From Methylomicrobium sp. wino1 (GTDB lineage Bacteria > Pseudomonadota > Gammaproteobacteria > Methylococcales > Methylomonadaceae), in assembly GCF_003932755.1 (NCBI RefSeq), contig NZ_CP024202.1:1736001-1800000 (forward strand): a DNA stretch of 64,000 bases. The letters are read 5' to 3'. The first letter of the stretch is position 1; each line of letters opens with the position of its first letter. Of this stretch, positions 34,633-43,213 are shown piece after piece. Made by a program: the position numbers and the translations under genes. The notes beneath the pieces are model-generated. The model did no database searches. It had not been told where the DNA came from and was given only the letters and a program-made list of their open reading frames with translations.

Positions 34633-35259
34633 ATGAATTATAAAAAATGGATAGAATCGGCTGTGCCGAAGGCCGGCGTCAGTCATTTAGTGGAAATGTA
34701 TTTGACTTGGTCCGGCGTGGGCTTTGCCGGAGCGCTGATCGCCAGCGCGCTCGATCATTATTCGGCGGTGCCTTATGCCGCGTACTTCACCGGCGCCGTG
34801 AACGATGCGGTCGGCTACCGTTTTTGGGTGCTCTTGGCCGATATCGGTTTGTTGTTTTTTTGTTTCAGCCTGCCGTTTCTCTTCATGACGCGCTATTTCG
34901 GCTCCGTCGAAAAAGTTGCCGGACCTTTACAGCGTCTTACCTACACGTTTTTCGTTGTGGCCTTTGACGAGGGCGCACTGATGATCGGCATCTTATTCGC
35001 GAACTTGCTGCATGCTTCCGATAAAACCGCCTTGCTGGTGAGCAAATCGTTTCTATTTAGCGATGTCGGGATTTTTACGATTCTGGTGCTGATCGTTTTG
35101 AATTCGGCGCTCTGGATGTTGGGCGAGTCCATTTTCAACCGCGACGATAAAAGTATTTCGGGCGTCGTACAAATGCTGATGACTGCTCCAGTCAAATACA
35201 CCGCTCCGGGATACTGTTGTTTCACCGGTATCGCGGTTTATCTGATCGTGAGTCAATGA
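34633..35259 (+). CDS. membrane protein of unknown function between mxaR and mxaS
   Basis: The 208-residue protein has about five hydrophobic helices (for example FWVLLADIGLLFFCFSLPFL and GIFTILVLIVLNSALWMLGE) and no signal for export beyond the first helix. I do not recognise its family. It ends 1 base before mxaS starts, so it is co-translated with the methanol dehydrogenase accessory genes. This place is not occupied in the textbook order mxaFJGIRSACKL, but insertion of a gene here has been annotated in some methanotrophs. A role in enzyme maturation at the membrane is a reasonable inference. Confidence 0.75.
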   Translation: MNYKKWIESAVPKAGVSHLVEMYLTWSGVGFAGALIASALDHYSAVPYAAYFTGAVNDAVGYRFWVLLADIGLLFFCFSLPFLFMTRYFGSVEKVAGPLQRLTYTFFVVAFDEGALMIGILFANLLHASDKTALLVSKSFLFSDVGIFTILVLIVLNSALWMLGESIFNRDDKSISGVVQMLMTAPVKYTAPGYCCFTGIAVYLIVSQ

Positions 35260-35260
35260 G

Positions 35261-36115
35261 ATGACGTTAGCGATAGAGACTTTCCACTACCGTTTGGCGC
35301 ACCCGGGTTATTGCGCGATTCCCGGCGCTCATCCCGGTCAAATGGTCGGTAGCGGACAACTATTTAAGCGGCACGAGTCCTTGTTGGCAAGTTCCGATCC
35401 GAGACGCTTGGATTTACGGGCTAGCCTACTTGATCCTTTTAATCACTACCGGGTCAAGGTCTTTCAACAGCACAGCAAAATCGACTTGTTCGTGATCGCC
35501 GACCTGTCTGCGTCGATGTCTATTCCGGGCGAGGCCTCGAAATTACAAATCGCGGCAGATTTTTTACTGTCTTCCGCGCAATCGGCTTTTGAATCCGGTG
35601 ACAATTTCGGTTTCATCGGCTGCGGACATGGTATCGAAAAAAAATGGCTGTTTCCGAAAGGCTTGCGCATGGGCCGCGTGCAGGAACTGGCTCGGGATTT
35701 GTCTGGCGTTCGAAACGGGCAGGGCGGCAACGGCCTGTTTCAGGTGGAGCCTTATTTGCCGCTGCGGCGGTCCTTGATCTTTCTGGTATCGGATTTTCAT
35801 TTCGATCTGAATCGATTGTCGCGCCTTGCCGGTCTCTTCGGCAGGCATGCCGTCGTTCCGCTAGTGTTGTGGGATCCGACCGAATATGCCGGCTTGCCGG
35901 AGTGGGGCATCGTCAAGTTTCAGGACAGTGAAAACAAGCGCATCCGGACCTTGCTCATGCGTCCCGGATTAAAGCGGAAAATCATCGAAGCTTTCGAGCA
36001 GCGCAGAGACAGATTACGGCATTGGTTCAGATCCAAGGGGGCGGAGCCATTGTTCATTGAAGGTCGTTACGAGGCTTCGGCATTGACGAATTATTTTCTG
36101 CAGAGAGGGGGGTGA
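35261..36115 (+). CDS. mxaS: MxaS, DUF58/VWA-fold maturation protein
   Basis: The 284-residue protein begins with the DUF58 domain and contains a MIDAS-like motif DLSASMSIPG (about residues 82-91), the expected metal site of a VWA fold. A conserved PGAHPGQMVGSGQLFKR precedes it. DUF58 proteins pair with MoxR ATPases. The final codons, with the TGA at 36113-36115, run into a heptamer array, so the C-terminal residues QRGG may be repeat-derived. Confidence 0.88.
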   Translation: MTLAIETFHYRLAHPGYCAIPGAHPGQMVGSGQLFKRHESLLASSDPRRLDLRASLLDPFNHYRVKVFQQHSKIDLFVIADLSASMSIPGEASKLQIAADFLLSSAQSAFESGDNFGFIGCGHGIEKKWLFPKGLRMGRVQELARDLSGVRNGQGGNGLFQVEPYLPLRRSLIFLVSDFHFDLNRLSRLAGLFGRHAVVPLVLWDPTEYAGLPEWGIVKFQDSENKRIRTLLMRPGLKRKIIEAFEQRRDRLRHWFRSKGAEPLFIEGRYEASALTNYFLQRGG

Positions 36116-36190
36116 AAGGTGAAAGGTGAAAGGGAATGGTGAATGGTGAATGGTGAATGGTGAATGGTGAATGGTGAATGGTGAATGGGG
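36111..36190. repeat. heptamer tandem array GGTGAAT
   Basis: About seven near-perfect copies of a 7-base unit (GGTGAAT) follow two GGTGAAA variants. The array starts within the mxaS stop codon. It belongs to the same class as the arrays at 10112, 38809, 60851 and 60983. Confidence 0.9.
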
Positions 36191-36195
36191 GATAT

Positions 36196-36362
36196 TTGTG
36201 GGAGCGATCCCCTGATCGTCCCTCACCTAACGCTAGGTGAGGGAAAGCCGAGAACTTTAGGTGACAATTAATGATATCGAGGTCACATTGGCTAAGTTTA
36301 CAAGAGGGTATCTACAACTAATGAATAACGATGAGTGCTCCGCTTGGGAATGCATACTGAGG
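36196..36362. repeat. composite dispersed repeat (families R3 and R1) before mxaA
   Basis: It contains 'TGTGGGAGCGATCCCCTGAT', the R3 palindrome CCTCACCTAACGCTAGGTGAGG, the 'GAGGTCACATTGGCTAAG' segment and an R1 arm ending 'TGGGAATGCATACTGAGG'. The order equals that at 11020-11260. The last bases TGAGG serve as the ribosome-binding site of mxaA. Confidence 0.75.
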
Positions 36363-36365
36363 TTG

Positions 36366-37244
36366 ATGTTATTACTGGGTGTCTTGATCAGCGGTTGTTC
36401 CGGATCGCTGCAACAATCGGTCAGTCGCTTCGAGTTTTTGACGCCGAAGCCGTTCGGTTATGTCATCGGCGATGAAATCGCTCATCGTATCGTCATAGAT
36501 ACACGCGCCGGGATCGAATTGAATGATCATGCCTTACCTAAGCCGGGAGAATTGAACCGGTGGCTAACGATCAACCGGCTCGAGCATTTGCAAAGCAAGA
36601 TCGCTCAAGGCGTGCGCCATGTCATCGATATCCGTTATCAGGTTTTTTATGCGCCGCTCGAAGTCAAAATGCTGGCGATTCCGGGGTTTTCGGTGCAATT
36701 CAAACAAGGAGCGCAAACGATAGATCAAGACGTGCCGGATTGGCATTTCACGATTTCGCCGTTACGCGAATTGGCGGTCCGGAAAGACGATTCCGGCGAA
36801 TACATGCGCCCGGATGTGCCGCCGGGCGGCTTGCCGAATGACGATACGGTAAGGCGACTGTTTGCGAGTCTATTTGTTGTCGCGCTGAGTGCGCTTTATC
36901 TAACCTATCTTTACGGCTATCTGCCGGGCTTGCCGAGACGCGGTATTTTCAAGCGGGCTCAACGGCAATTAGCGCGCTTGCCCGAACGGGATATCGCATC
37001 GGCCCTGAACGTGGTTCATCATGCACTTAACACATTGAACCGCAAACCGTTGTTTCAACACAAGCTGAATGAGTTTTATCGAAACCAGCCCGATTATCGT
37101 AAATTAGCCGGTGAGTTGAATGATTTTTTCGAACTGTCCAATCGCTTTTTTTTCGCCGGTTACGGCGACATCGGTCGGGACGGTTTCGACAAGATAGAAC
37201 GTCTATGCCGCTTATGCCGTGAAGTCGAGCGAGGCGGCCGGTGA
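36366..37244 (+). CDS. mxaA: MxaA, calcium-insertion accessory lipoprotein
   Basis: The start at 36366 is chosen because it begins the lipoprotein signal MLLLGVLISGC, with the cysteine at residue 11. Longer in-frame starts run back through a dispersed repeat and add only repeat-encoded residues. The 292-residue protein has a periplasmic domain and one membrane helix (FASLFVVALSALYLTYLYGY, about 190-209), followed by a cytoplasmic tail. MxaA is required for calcium insertion into MxaF together with MxaK and MxaL. The stop overlaps the mxaC start. Confidence 0.87.
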   Translation: MLLLGVLISGCSGSLQQSVSRFEFLTPKPFGYVIGDEIAHRIVIDTRAGIELNDHALPKPGELNRWLTINRLEHLQSKIAQGVRHVIDIRYQVFYAPLEVKMLAIPGFSVQFKQGAQTIDQDVPDWHFTISPLRELAVRKDDSGEYMRPDVPPGGLPNDDTVRRLFASLFVVALSALYLTYLYGYLPGLPRRGIFKRAQRQLARLPERDIASALNVVHHALNTLNRKPLFQHKLNEFYRNQPDYRKLAGELNDFFELSNRFFFAGYGDIGRDGFDKIERLCRLCREVERGGR

Positions 37245-38224
37245 ATGATATCGCTTTCGAAACGTCCTGGGCCTTGGCCGGGTTGTTGTTGATGGTTTTG
37301 CCGCTACTCAAGACCGGCGCGGCGCCGTCGGCCTATTCATGGCTCGCGATCGTTCCTGCCGATTGGCTGTCCGGTTCCTTGGCGTTACTCTTACGTGTCA
37401 TCGGAATGTCGACCATCGCCGCACTATCGCTCGGGCTGTCAGGCGTGTATTTGAAGGAACAAAAAGTCGAGCGCATCGGGCGCGGTGCGCATATCGTCTT
37501 GTTGCTCGACCGAAGCCGCAGCATGGACGATACGTTTGCCGGCAGGGCGCCGGACGGTTCGAACGAATCGAAATCGGCAACGGCCCGGCGCTTGTTGACC
37601 GAGTTCGTCGAAAAACGCAAGCATGACCGCATCGGCGTTACGGCTTTCAGTACCTCGCCGTTGTTCGTGATGCCGCTGACCGAAAACAAACAGGCCGTGC
37701 AGGCGGCGATTGCAGCGACGTCCGCGCCGGCTTTGGCTTACACCAACATCAGCAAAGGATTGAGTCTGGCAGCGTCATTTTTCGAACAACAGCCGTTGAC
37801 CGGCTCCCGTATTTTATTGTTGATTTCGGATGGTGCGGCGGCGATCGACCCCGACAGCGAGCAGGCCTTGAGACAGTTGATCAAGCAACAGCAAATCCGC
37901 TTGTATTGGGTGTTTTTGCGTACCGAAAACAGCCCCGGCATATTCGATATGCCCGAAGATTCTCGAAACGATAACAGCGATGCGATGCCGGAGCGTTATC
38001 TACATTTGTTTTTTAAAAGTCTCAATGTGCCGTATCAGGCTTACGAAGCCGAAAATCCCGATGCGGTGCAAAAGGCGATAGCCGATATCGATACCCTGGA
38101 AAACCGCCCGCTGCATTATTTCGAACGGATTCCGAAGCAGGATTTATCCGGGTTATGTTATCGCTGGGCCTTCATTTTATTGTTGTTGCTATTGGCTTTG
38201 AAAAGTTGCGAGGTGCGAAGATGA
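37241..38224 (+). CDS. mxaC: MxaC, VWA-domain accessory protein
   Basis: The protein starts at a GTG that overlaps the mxaA stop (GTGA) and has 327 residues. N-terminal membrane helices lead into a VWA domain with MIDAS sequence LLLDRSRSMDD (about residues 83-93) and a second motif SKGLSLAASFFEQQ. A last membrane helix lies near the end (AFILLLLLLAL). It is thought to work with MxaK and MxaL in activating methanol dehydrogenase. The stop overlaps the mxaK start (ATGA). Confidence 0.88.
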   Translation: MNDIAFETSWALAGLLLMVLPLLKTGAAPSAYSWLAIVPADWLSGSLALLLRVIGMSTIAALSLGLSGVYLKEQKVERIGRGAHIVLLLDRSRSMDDTFAGRAPDGSNESKSATARRLLTEFVEKRKHDRIGVTAFSTSPLFVMPLTENKQAVQAAIAATSAPALAYTNISKGLSLAASFFEQQPLTGSRILLLISDGAAAIDPDSEQALRQLIKQQQIRLYWVFLRTENSPGIFDMPEDSRNDNSDAMPERYLHLFFKSLNVPYQAYEAENPDAVQKAIADIDTLENRPLHYFERIPKQDLSGLCYRWAFILLLLLLALKSCEVRR

Positions 38225-38781
38225 AGGTGTCGTTACGGCAAGGTGCGGGTTGGACGCTGTTTGCCGCCGGTTGTCTGTCGGTCTTTGTCCAGCTCTGGAC
38301 TTTAAACCGAATCGAACGCGAAAACACATGGATAAAAAAATTGCTGTCGGGGCATGATATCGCCATCGAAAAGGTGATCGGCGCACAGCCCGAGGTGCGC
38401 CTAGCCCGTGCGATATATCTGAAACAAATGCACCGTTACGATGAGGCGTTGGCGACCTTGAATTTGATTATCGACCAGGGCGGGCCGGAACTGCAAATGA
38501 AAACTCGTTACAACCTCGGTAATTTGTACCTGGCGCAAGCGGTCGAGCAAACCGAGGCGTTAAATTTCAATGAAGCCCTACCGCTGGCAGGCCTCGCCAA
38601 GCAAGCCTATCGTCAGGCCCTAGCCTTGGACAGCGGTTTTTGGGATGCGAAATACAATCTCGAAGTCGCCATGCGCCTGCTGCCTGAAATGAACCGTATC
38701 AACATCGGCGACGACGAGCTTGAAAGCAGGAAGTCGAATTTATGGACGACGGTCCCTGGGTTTCCTCGCGGTTTGCCTTGA
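38221..38781 (+). CDS. mxaK: MxaK accessory protein
   Basis: The 186-residue protein begins at the ATG overlapping the mxaC stop and has an N-terminal membrane anchor (WTLFAAGCLSVFVQLW). A TPR-like helical domain follows (AIYLKQMHRYDEALATLNLI). The end, TTVPGFPRGLP, matches the MxaK family. It functions in calcium insertion with MxaA and MxaL. A heptamer array begins 28 bases after the stop. Confidence 0.85.
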   Translation: MKVSLRQGAGWTLFAAGCLSVFVQLWTLNRIERENTWIKKLLSGHDIAIEKVIGAQPEVRLARAIYLKQMHRYDEALATLNLIIDQGGPELQMKTRYNLGNLYLAQAVEQTEALNFNEALPLAGLAKQAYRQALALDSGFWDAKYNLEVAMRLLPEMNRINIGDDELESRKSNLWTTVPGFPRGLP

Positions 38782-38808
38782 TTTTGTTAGCAGTGATCGG
38801 TGATCGGT

Positions 38809-38931
38809 GAATAGGGAATAGGGAATAGGGAATAGGGAATAGGGAATAGGGAATAGGGAATAGGGAATAGGGAATAGGGAATAGGGAATAGGGAATAGGG
38901 AATAGGGAATAGGGAATAGGGAATAGGGAAT
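38809..38931. repeat. heptamer tandem array GGGAATA
   Basis: About 17 nearly perfect copies of a 7-base unit (GAATAGG) lie between mxaK and mxaL. Minus-strand frames through it encode a repeating SLFPIPY peptide and are not genes. Confidence 0.93.
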
Positions 38932-39137
38932 GCGGCGTTGCCCGTATTGCGCTTTGCTCTATACGGGCTACGTAACTGAATCGCCGTAGGGTGAGCATCG
39001 CGTGCCTTTACCCTAAATAATATGACTCAAAAATTATATGCGGCAACGAAAAATACACAATAGTTCAAGAGTGTGAGTCGTTCGTGTTTTAAAACCAAAA
39101 GTAAGGATTCAGTCTCCCCTCTCGAGAATAAAGGAGT

Positions 39138-39240
39138 TCGCTCGTTCCCAAGCTCATTGCTTGGGAACGCAGCGCGAGAAGCTCCAGCTTCTCGAAACCG
39201 GTAAGCAAGAGCTTGCATGAAGGCTTTCCCAAACCGGAGT
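39138..39240. repeat. R1-type hairpin repeat before mxaL
   Basis: CGTTCCCAAGCTCATTGCTT and the following GGGAACGCAGC form one hairpin, GAGAAGCTCCAGCTTCTC a second, and further inverted units extend to 39240. It is a sequence variant of the R1 family. Confidence 0.6.
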
Positions 39241-39297
39241 ATGGGAAACAGCGAAGAGTCTGAATACCTACAACCAAAAAGTATCAATAAAGAGCCT

Positions 39298-40227
39298 ATG
39301 TATTCTCGACAAATCTTCAAGGATTACCGTTTTTGGTGTTTGGCGGCGGCAGGTATGGCGCTTGCCGTGTTGTTCACTCATCCTAGCGAACGGCGCAAAA
39401 GCCCGGTTTATAATTTGACCTTCGTCATCGATATCACGCGCAGCATGAATGTCGAGGATTACCAGGTGGGCGGTCAAGCGGTGAGCCGTTTGGAGTTCGT
39501 CAAGCAAAGCTTGCGCGGCTTGTTGCTGAAGCTGCCCTGCGAATCGAAAGTCGGGCTCGGCGTTTTTACCGAACGGCGCTCGACGGTGTTGTTCGAGCCG
39601 GTCGAAGTGTGTTCGGGTTTCGCCGAGATCGATGCCGCGATCGCGGCGTTGGATTGGCGCATGGCTTGGGCCGCCGACAGCCGCATCGCCAAAGGATTAT
39701 TGAATACCTTGGAAATGCGCGAAGATAACGGCAGTCGGTTGGTATTCATGACCGACGGACAGGAAGCCCCGCCGGTTAATCCGCGTTATCGGCCCGACTT
39801 TTCAAGCGCCAAGGGCGCTGTGAATGGTTTGCTGGTTGGTGTCGGTGGCATGGAGCCGGCGCCGATTCCGAAATTCAACAGCCGGGGCCAGCAGGATGGG
39901 TTTTATACGGCCGATGATGTGCCGCATCGTTCGACTTTCGGTCTGTCCAATTTGAATCCCGAGGAAATCGAAGGCTATAACGCCCGCAATGCGCCCTTCG
40001 GTAGCGAAGCCGTGGCCGGTAACGAACACATGAGTCATCTGCATGAAATCTACTTGCAACAGCTAAGCGCCGAAGCCGGGTTGCACTATCATCGGCTAAC
40101 CGGTAGCCAACCGCTCATAGAAGCCCTACAGGCCGCCGATATGGCCGAACAAAAGCAAGTCGAAACCGATGTTCGCTGGCGCGCAGCGCTTGCCGCATTA
40201 TTTTTGTTGTTGGCGGTGTTTGTGTGA
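39298..40227 (+). CDS. mxaL: MxaL, VWA-domain accessory protein
   Basis: The start at 39298 (MYSRQIFKDYRFWCLAAAGM) gives 309 residues; earlier in-frame starts lie within the upstream repeat. After one membrane helix, the VWA domain shows NLTFVIDITRSMNVEDY, a MIDAS of DxTxS type. A last helix closes the protein. MxaL acts with MxaA and MxaK in calcium insertion. The gene is separated from mxaK by a heptamer array and a hairpin repeat, which may uncouple its expression. No mxaD, E or H follows. Confidence 0.86.
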   Translation: MYSRQIFKDYRFWCLAAAGMALAVLFTHPSERRKSPVYNLTFVIDITRSMNVEDYQVGGQAVSRLEFVKQSLRGLLLKLPCESKVGLGVFTERRSTVLFEPVEVCSGFAEIDAAIAALDWRMAWAADSRIAKGLLNTLEMREDNGSRLVFMTDGQEAPPVNPRYRPDFSSAKGAVNGLLVGVGGMEPAPIPKFNSRGQQDGFYTADDVPHRSTFGLSNLNPEEIEGYNARNAPFGSEAVAGNEHMSHLHEIYLQQLSAEAGLHYHRLTGSQPLIEALQAADMAEQKQVETDVRWRAALAALFLLLAVFV

Positions 40228-40390
40228 GTCAACCGTGTTCATTTCGAATTTCGGCATCGGAAAATAATCAGCGCCCTATTTAAAAACAGTAGAACGGTTA
40301 AAAAAGATCCTGATTAGCAAGATGCTTCAACTTGCCGAAGCCAAGTGTCCAAGCAGGGGCCAGTCGTAGTCGCAAAAACTAAAATATGCT

Positions 40391-40472
40391 GTTACCCAAG
40401 CTCCAGCTTGGGTAACCTGTTCAGGAAGCTCTAGCTTCCGGGGTGTCTTTCCCAAGCTGGAGCTTGGGAAAG
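40391..40472. repeat. three consecutive perfect hairpins
   Basis: GTTACCCAAGCT/AGCTTGGGTAAC (40391-40416), GGAAGCT/AGCTTCC (40424-40439) and CTTTCCCAAGCT/AGCTTGGGAAAG (40447-40472) follow each other. They are R1-like in design but with a different arm sequence. They lie between mxaL and the secretion locus. Confidence 0.75.
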
Positions 40473-40727
40473 AGCGTGATGTGGGTTAGCCGTTTTTAGC
40501 TTGACGCGCATGGCTTGCGACCCCCGTCCTGCTAGGGATATGCTGATCTTTTGCTGAAGAAACTTGCTAATCAGGAAAAAGATTGCTTTCGAGTAAGGAT
40601 GAAAGGTTTTTTAAGAACGCCTGAATGGCAGATCTCGGTATCAAGTTCAGACTGATGCGCGATATATTGCCGCAACAATCCGCTTGAGTCATGATAAAAA
40701 GGCATAAAATTGTTGACAAATTTGTAG
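40473..40727. other. intergenic spacer before the secretion locus
   Basis: No gene is supported. A TTGACA at 40713-40718 could be a -35 box for the exporter gene, but no clear -10 follows. Confidence 0.4.
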
Positions 40728-42959
40728 ATGGCACTTCAAAATCCGACTGCCTGTGAAAATACTTTAATAACAAATGAGCAACGCATGCAGGGAACGCAAG
40801 AAGAAACTATCGGTGATGCGCAAATTTTCGTAGAAACGCGAGACTCAGTCTGGCTGTTGGAGAGCATGGCCGCCTTTTATCGCCGGCCCTTTGATGCCGA
40901 GCTCGTGCTTAAGCAATTCACTCCGCCGATCGATTTGCCGGCACTGATCGAAACATTCGAAGCCCTTGGACTCAAGGCCGGCTTGGTTGATTGGCCGAAA
41001 GACGAAAATCAGCCACTACAGCTACCTGCAGTGGCGTTTTTGTCCGACGCGGGTCAAGAGAATTCGTCAGTCTTGAACAAATTCAGCGTGCCTGTCTCCG
41101 AAAGCGACAAGCTGTCCAACAATAATGAAAAGCTGATTCCGGCTCTAATCGTCAAGCGCGATAATCAAACTTTGGCATGGATTAGGCCGGGTCAAACCAG
41201 CCCCGAACTCGTGCCGGCCGATGTTGCTCGAGTTCAGTGCGTCCCGTTCATGCTTTTAGTAGCGGAAGCCGAGCCGCCGCCGACCGAGCCAGGTGATCAG
41301 ACGGGATTATCGGCGGAACAAAAGGAAACATTCGGTTTTTCCTGGTTCGTGCCGGAACTTCTCCGTCACAAAGCCATCTGGCGCGACATCTTGTTCGCTA
41401 GTCTCGCCATTCAACTAGTCGGGTTGTCCACGCCTCTTTTCACACAAGTGATCATCGATAAAGTCATTGCTCATCACTCAGAGAGTACCCTCATCGTACT
41501 GGGCGTAGCGCTGGTGGTATTCATGTTATTTACCAGTGGCATGAGCTGGCTTAGGCAATATCTTGTCCTTCATACCGGCTGCCGCATCGATGCCGTACTG
41601 GGCGAGAAGGTCATGCGTCATCTATTGCGGCTGCCGTTTCCGTATTTCGAATCCAGGCCTACGGGGACGCTAGTGGCGCGGCTTCACGGAGTCGAAACCT
41701 TGCGCGAATTCGTTTCCGGCGCGGCGGTGACCCTAATTCTGGATTTACCTTTTTTATTGATATTTCTTGCGGTGATGTTTTCCTACAGTTGGCAGCTTTC
41801 CCTGATCGTAATCGGGATACTTACGCTCATTATTATTGCCAGCCTCATCATGGTACCCGTTTTTCGGACCCGCTTGGACAAACAATTTCTACTCGGTGCC
41901 CGCAATCAAGCCTTTCTCACCGAATACCTGGCCGGCATGTCTACCGTGAAATCATTGCAGCTTGAGCCTGTGGTCGACAAACGTTACGGGACCTATCTTG
42001 CCCAATACCTTGCTGCTGGATTTGCAACTCGGCAAGTGGGCAATACTTATCAAGTCGTTTCAAACGGATTGGAACAATTGATGACGCTCTCAATACTTAT
42101 CGTCGGAGCTTGGTATGTGATGCAGAATACGGGGCTTACGGTCGGCATGTTGGTGGCTTTCCAGATGTTTGCCGGCCGGATGAGTCAGCCGGTGCTGAGG
42201 CTAGTGGGCCTCTGGCAGGAATTCCAGCAAGCGAGTATTGCCGTCAAACGACTCGCCGACATATTGAATATGCCGCAAGAGCCTATTACTCTGATGCCGC
42301 AACGCACCGCAGACGGCGGTGGACATATCGAAATCAAGGATCTGAGCTTTCGCTATACTGAACGGCATCCTTGGCTTTACCGCAATCTAAATCTCACCAT
42401 TTCTACCGGAAAACTGACTGTTCTCATGGGACCGTCCGGTTGCGGCAAAAGCACGCTCGCCAAACTCTTGCAAGGCTTCTACTTCCCGCAGGAAGGGCAT
42501 GTCACGATCGACGGACGCGACATACGCACACTTGCCGCCAACGAACTGCGCGCGAACTTCGGCGTTGTACCGCAAGAAACGGTGCTGTTTTCGGGCACCG
42601 TCTATGACAACTTGGTGATGGCTCATCCGCACGCAAGTTTCGATGACGTCATGGCTGCCGCCAAAGCATCAGAAATCCATGAGGTCATTGAAAAAATGCC
42701 ACAAGGCTACCAAAGCGAAATCGGCGAGAGAGGCACCGGACTTTCCGGCGGACAACGCCAACGTATAGCCATAGCCCGTGCGTTACTCAAGCGGCCCAAG
42801 GTGTTGATCTTCGACGAGGCGATTTCCAACCTCGATCAGCAAACCGCTGAACATTTCGCTCAAACCGTCAATCGGCTGAAAGGCAATGTGACGATAATAT
42901 TCATCTCGCATCAGGTGCCCAAAGGGTTGCAAGTAGACGAGGTGGTTAACATGGGCTGA
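40728..42959 (+). CDS. type I secretion ABC exporter (HlyB/LapB type)
   Basis: The 743-residue protein (or 724 if the later ATG at 40785 is used) carries three parts. The N-terminal C39-like domain (about 20-160) lacks the catalytic cysteine, as in exporters of RTX proteins. The six-helix ABC transmembrane domain contains LVGLSTPLFTQVIIDKVIAH. The nucleotide-binding domain has Walker A GPSGCGKST, the signature LSGGQRQRIAIARALL and Walker B VLIFDEA. It is in line with the RTX genes that follow, and the HlyD-like adaptor lies beyond them. The outer membrane TolC partner is not in the window. Confidence 0.9.
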   Translation: MALQNPTACENTLITNEQRMQGTQEETIGDAQIFVETRDSVWLLESMAAFYRRPFDAELVLKQFTPPIDLPALIETFEALGLKAGLVDWPKDENQPLQLPAVAFLSDAGQENSSVLNKFSVPVSESDKLSNNNEKLIPALIVKRDNQTLAWIRPGQTSPELVPADVARVQCVPFMLLVAEAEPPPTEPGDQTGLSAEQKETFGFSWFVPELLRHKAIWRDILFASLAIQLVGLSTPLFTQVIIDKVIAHHSESTLIVLGVALVVFMLFTSGMSWLRQYLVLHTGCRIDAVLGEKVMRHLLRLPFPYFESRPTGTLVARLHGVETLREFVSGAAVTLILDLPFLLIFLAVMFSYSWQLSLIVIGILTLIIIASLIMVPVFRTRLDKQFLLGARNQAFLTEYLAGMSTVKSLQLEPVVDKRYGTYLAQYLAAGFATRQVGNTYQVVSNGLEQLMTLSILIVGAWYVMQNTGLTVGMLVAFQMFAGRMSQPVLRLVGLWQEFQQASIAVKRLADILNMPQEPITLMPQRTADGGGHIEIKDLSFRYTERHPWLYRNLNLTISTGKLTVLMGPSGCGKSTLAKLLQGFYFPQEGHVTIDGRDIRTLAANELRANFGVVPQETVLFSGTVYDNLVMAHPHASFDDVMAAAKASEIHEVIEKMPQGYQSEIGERGTGLSGGQRQRIAIARALLKRPKVLIFDEAISNLDQQTAEHFAQTVNRLKGNVTIIFISHQVPKGLQVDEVVNMG

Positions 42960-42973
42960 GAATTCCAGCCCTG

Positions 42974-43213
42974 TATCGCAGTGGTGACGGAATTATCCAA
43001 AAGGCATATAGGCCGTATTCCAATTTTCAACATTAGGTGAAACGCGGAATTTACTCAAATGATTGAGGAAGTAATGAGTAATATGACATTCAAGTTATCA
43101 AGTAACACGAACGTGCGCCTCCTGACGTTGGCAGCATTCTATCCGGCTTGACCAGAACAACGAACTCGCTTTAAGAAAAATTTTATAGTATTCATATTAC
43201 ACAGGAAAAAATC
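42974..43213 (+). repeat. first copy of the duplicated cassette upstream segment
   Basis: From TATCGCAGTGGTGACGG at 42974 onward, the sequence is repeated at 44945 with about 97 percent visual identity up to the small gene. It contains a ribosome-binding site and a leader region shared by both cassettes. The offset is 1,971 bases. Confidence 0.9.

Noticed and set aside
34274-34633. Several open frames of 85-184 codons on both strands
   Set aside because: They read through the tandem R1 repeats and the end of mxaR; peptides such as VPTLQRGNAYRSDRG are repeat translations.
36261-36365. Longer N-terminus of mxaA
   Set aside because: The added 35 residues come from a dispersed repeat and destroy the lipoprotein signal.
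38809-38931. Possible CRISPR-like repeat array
   Set aside because: The units are seven bases long, directly adjacent and without spacers, and there are no cas genes. They are simple tandem repeats.
38699-38998. Minus-strand open frame of 99 codons with repeating SLFPIPY peptide
   Set aside because: It only translates the heptamer array; it has no ribosome-binding site or homologue pattern.
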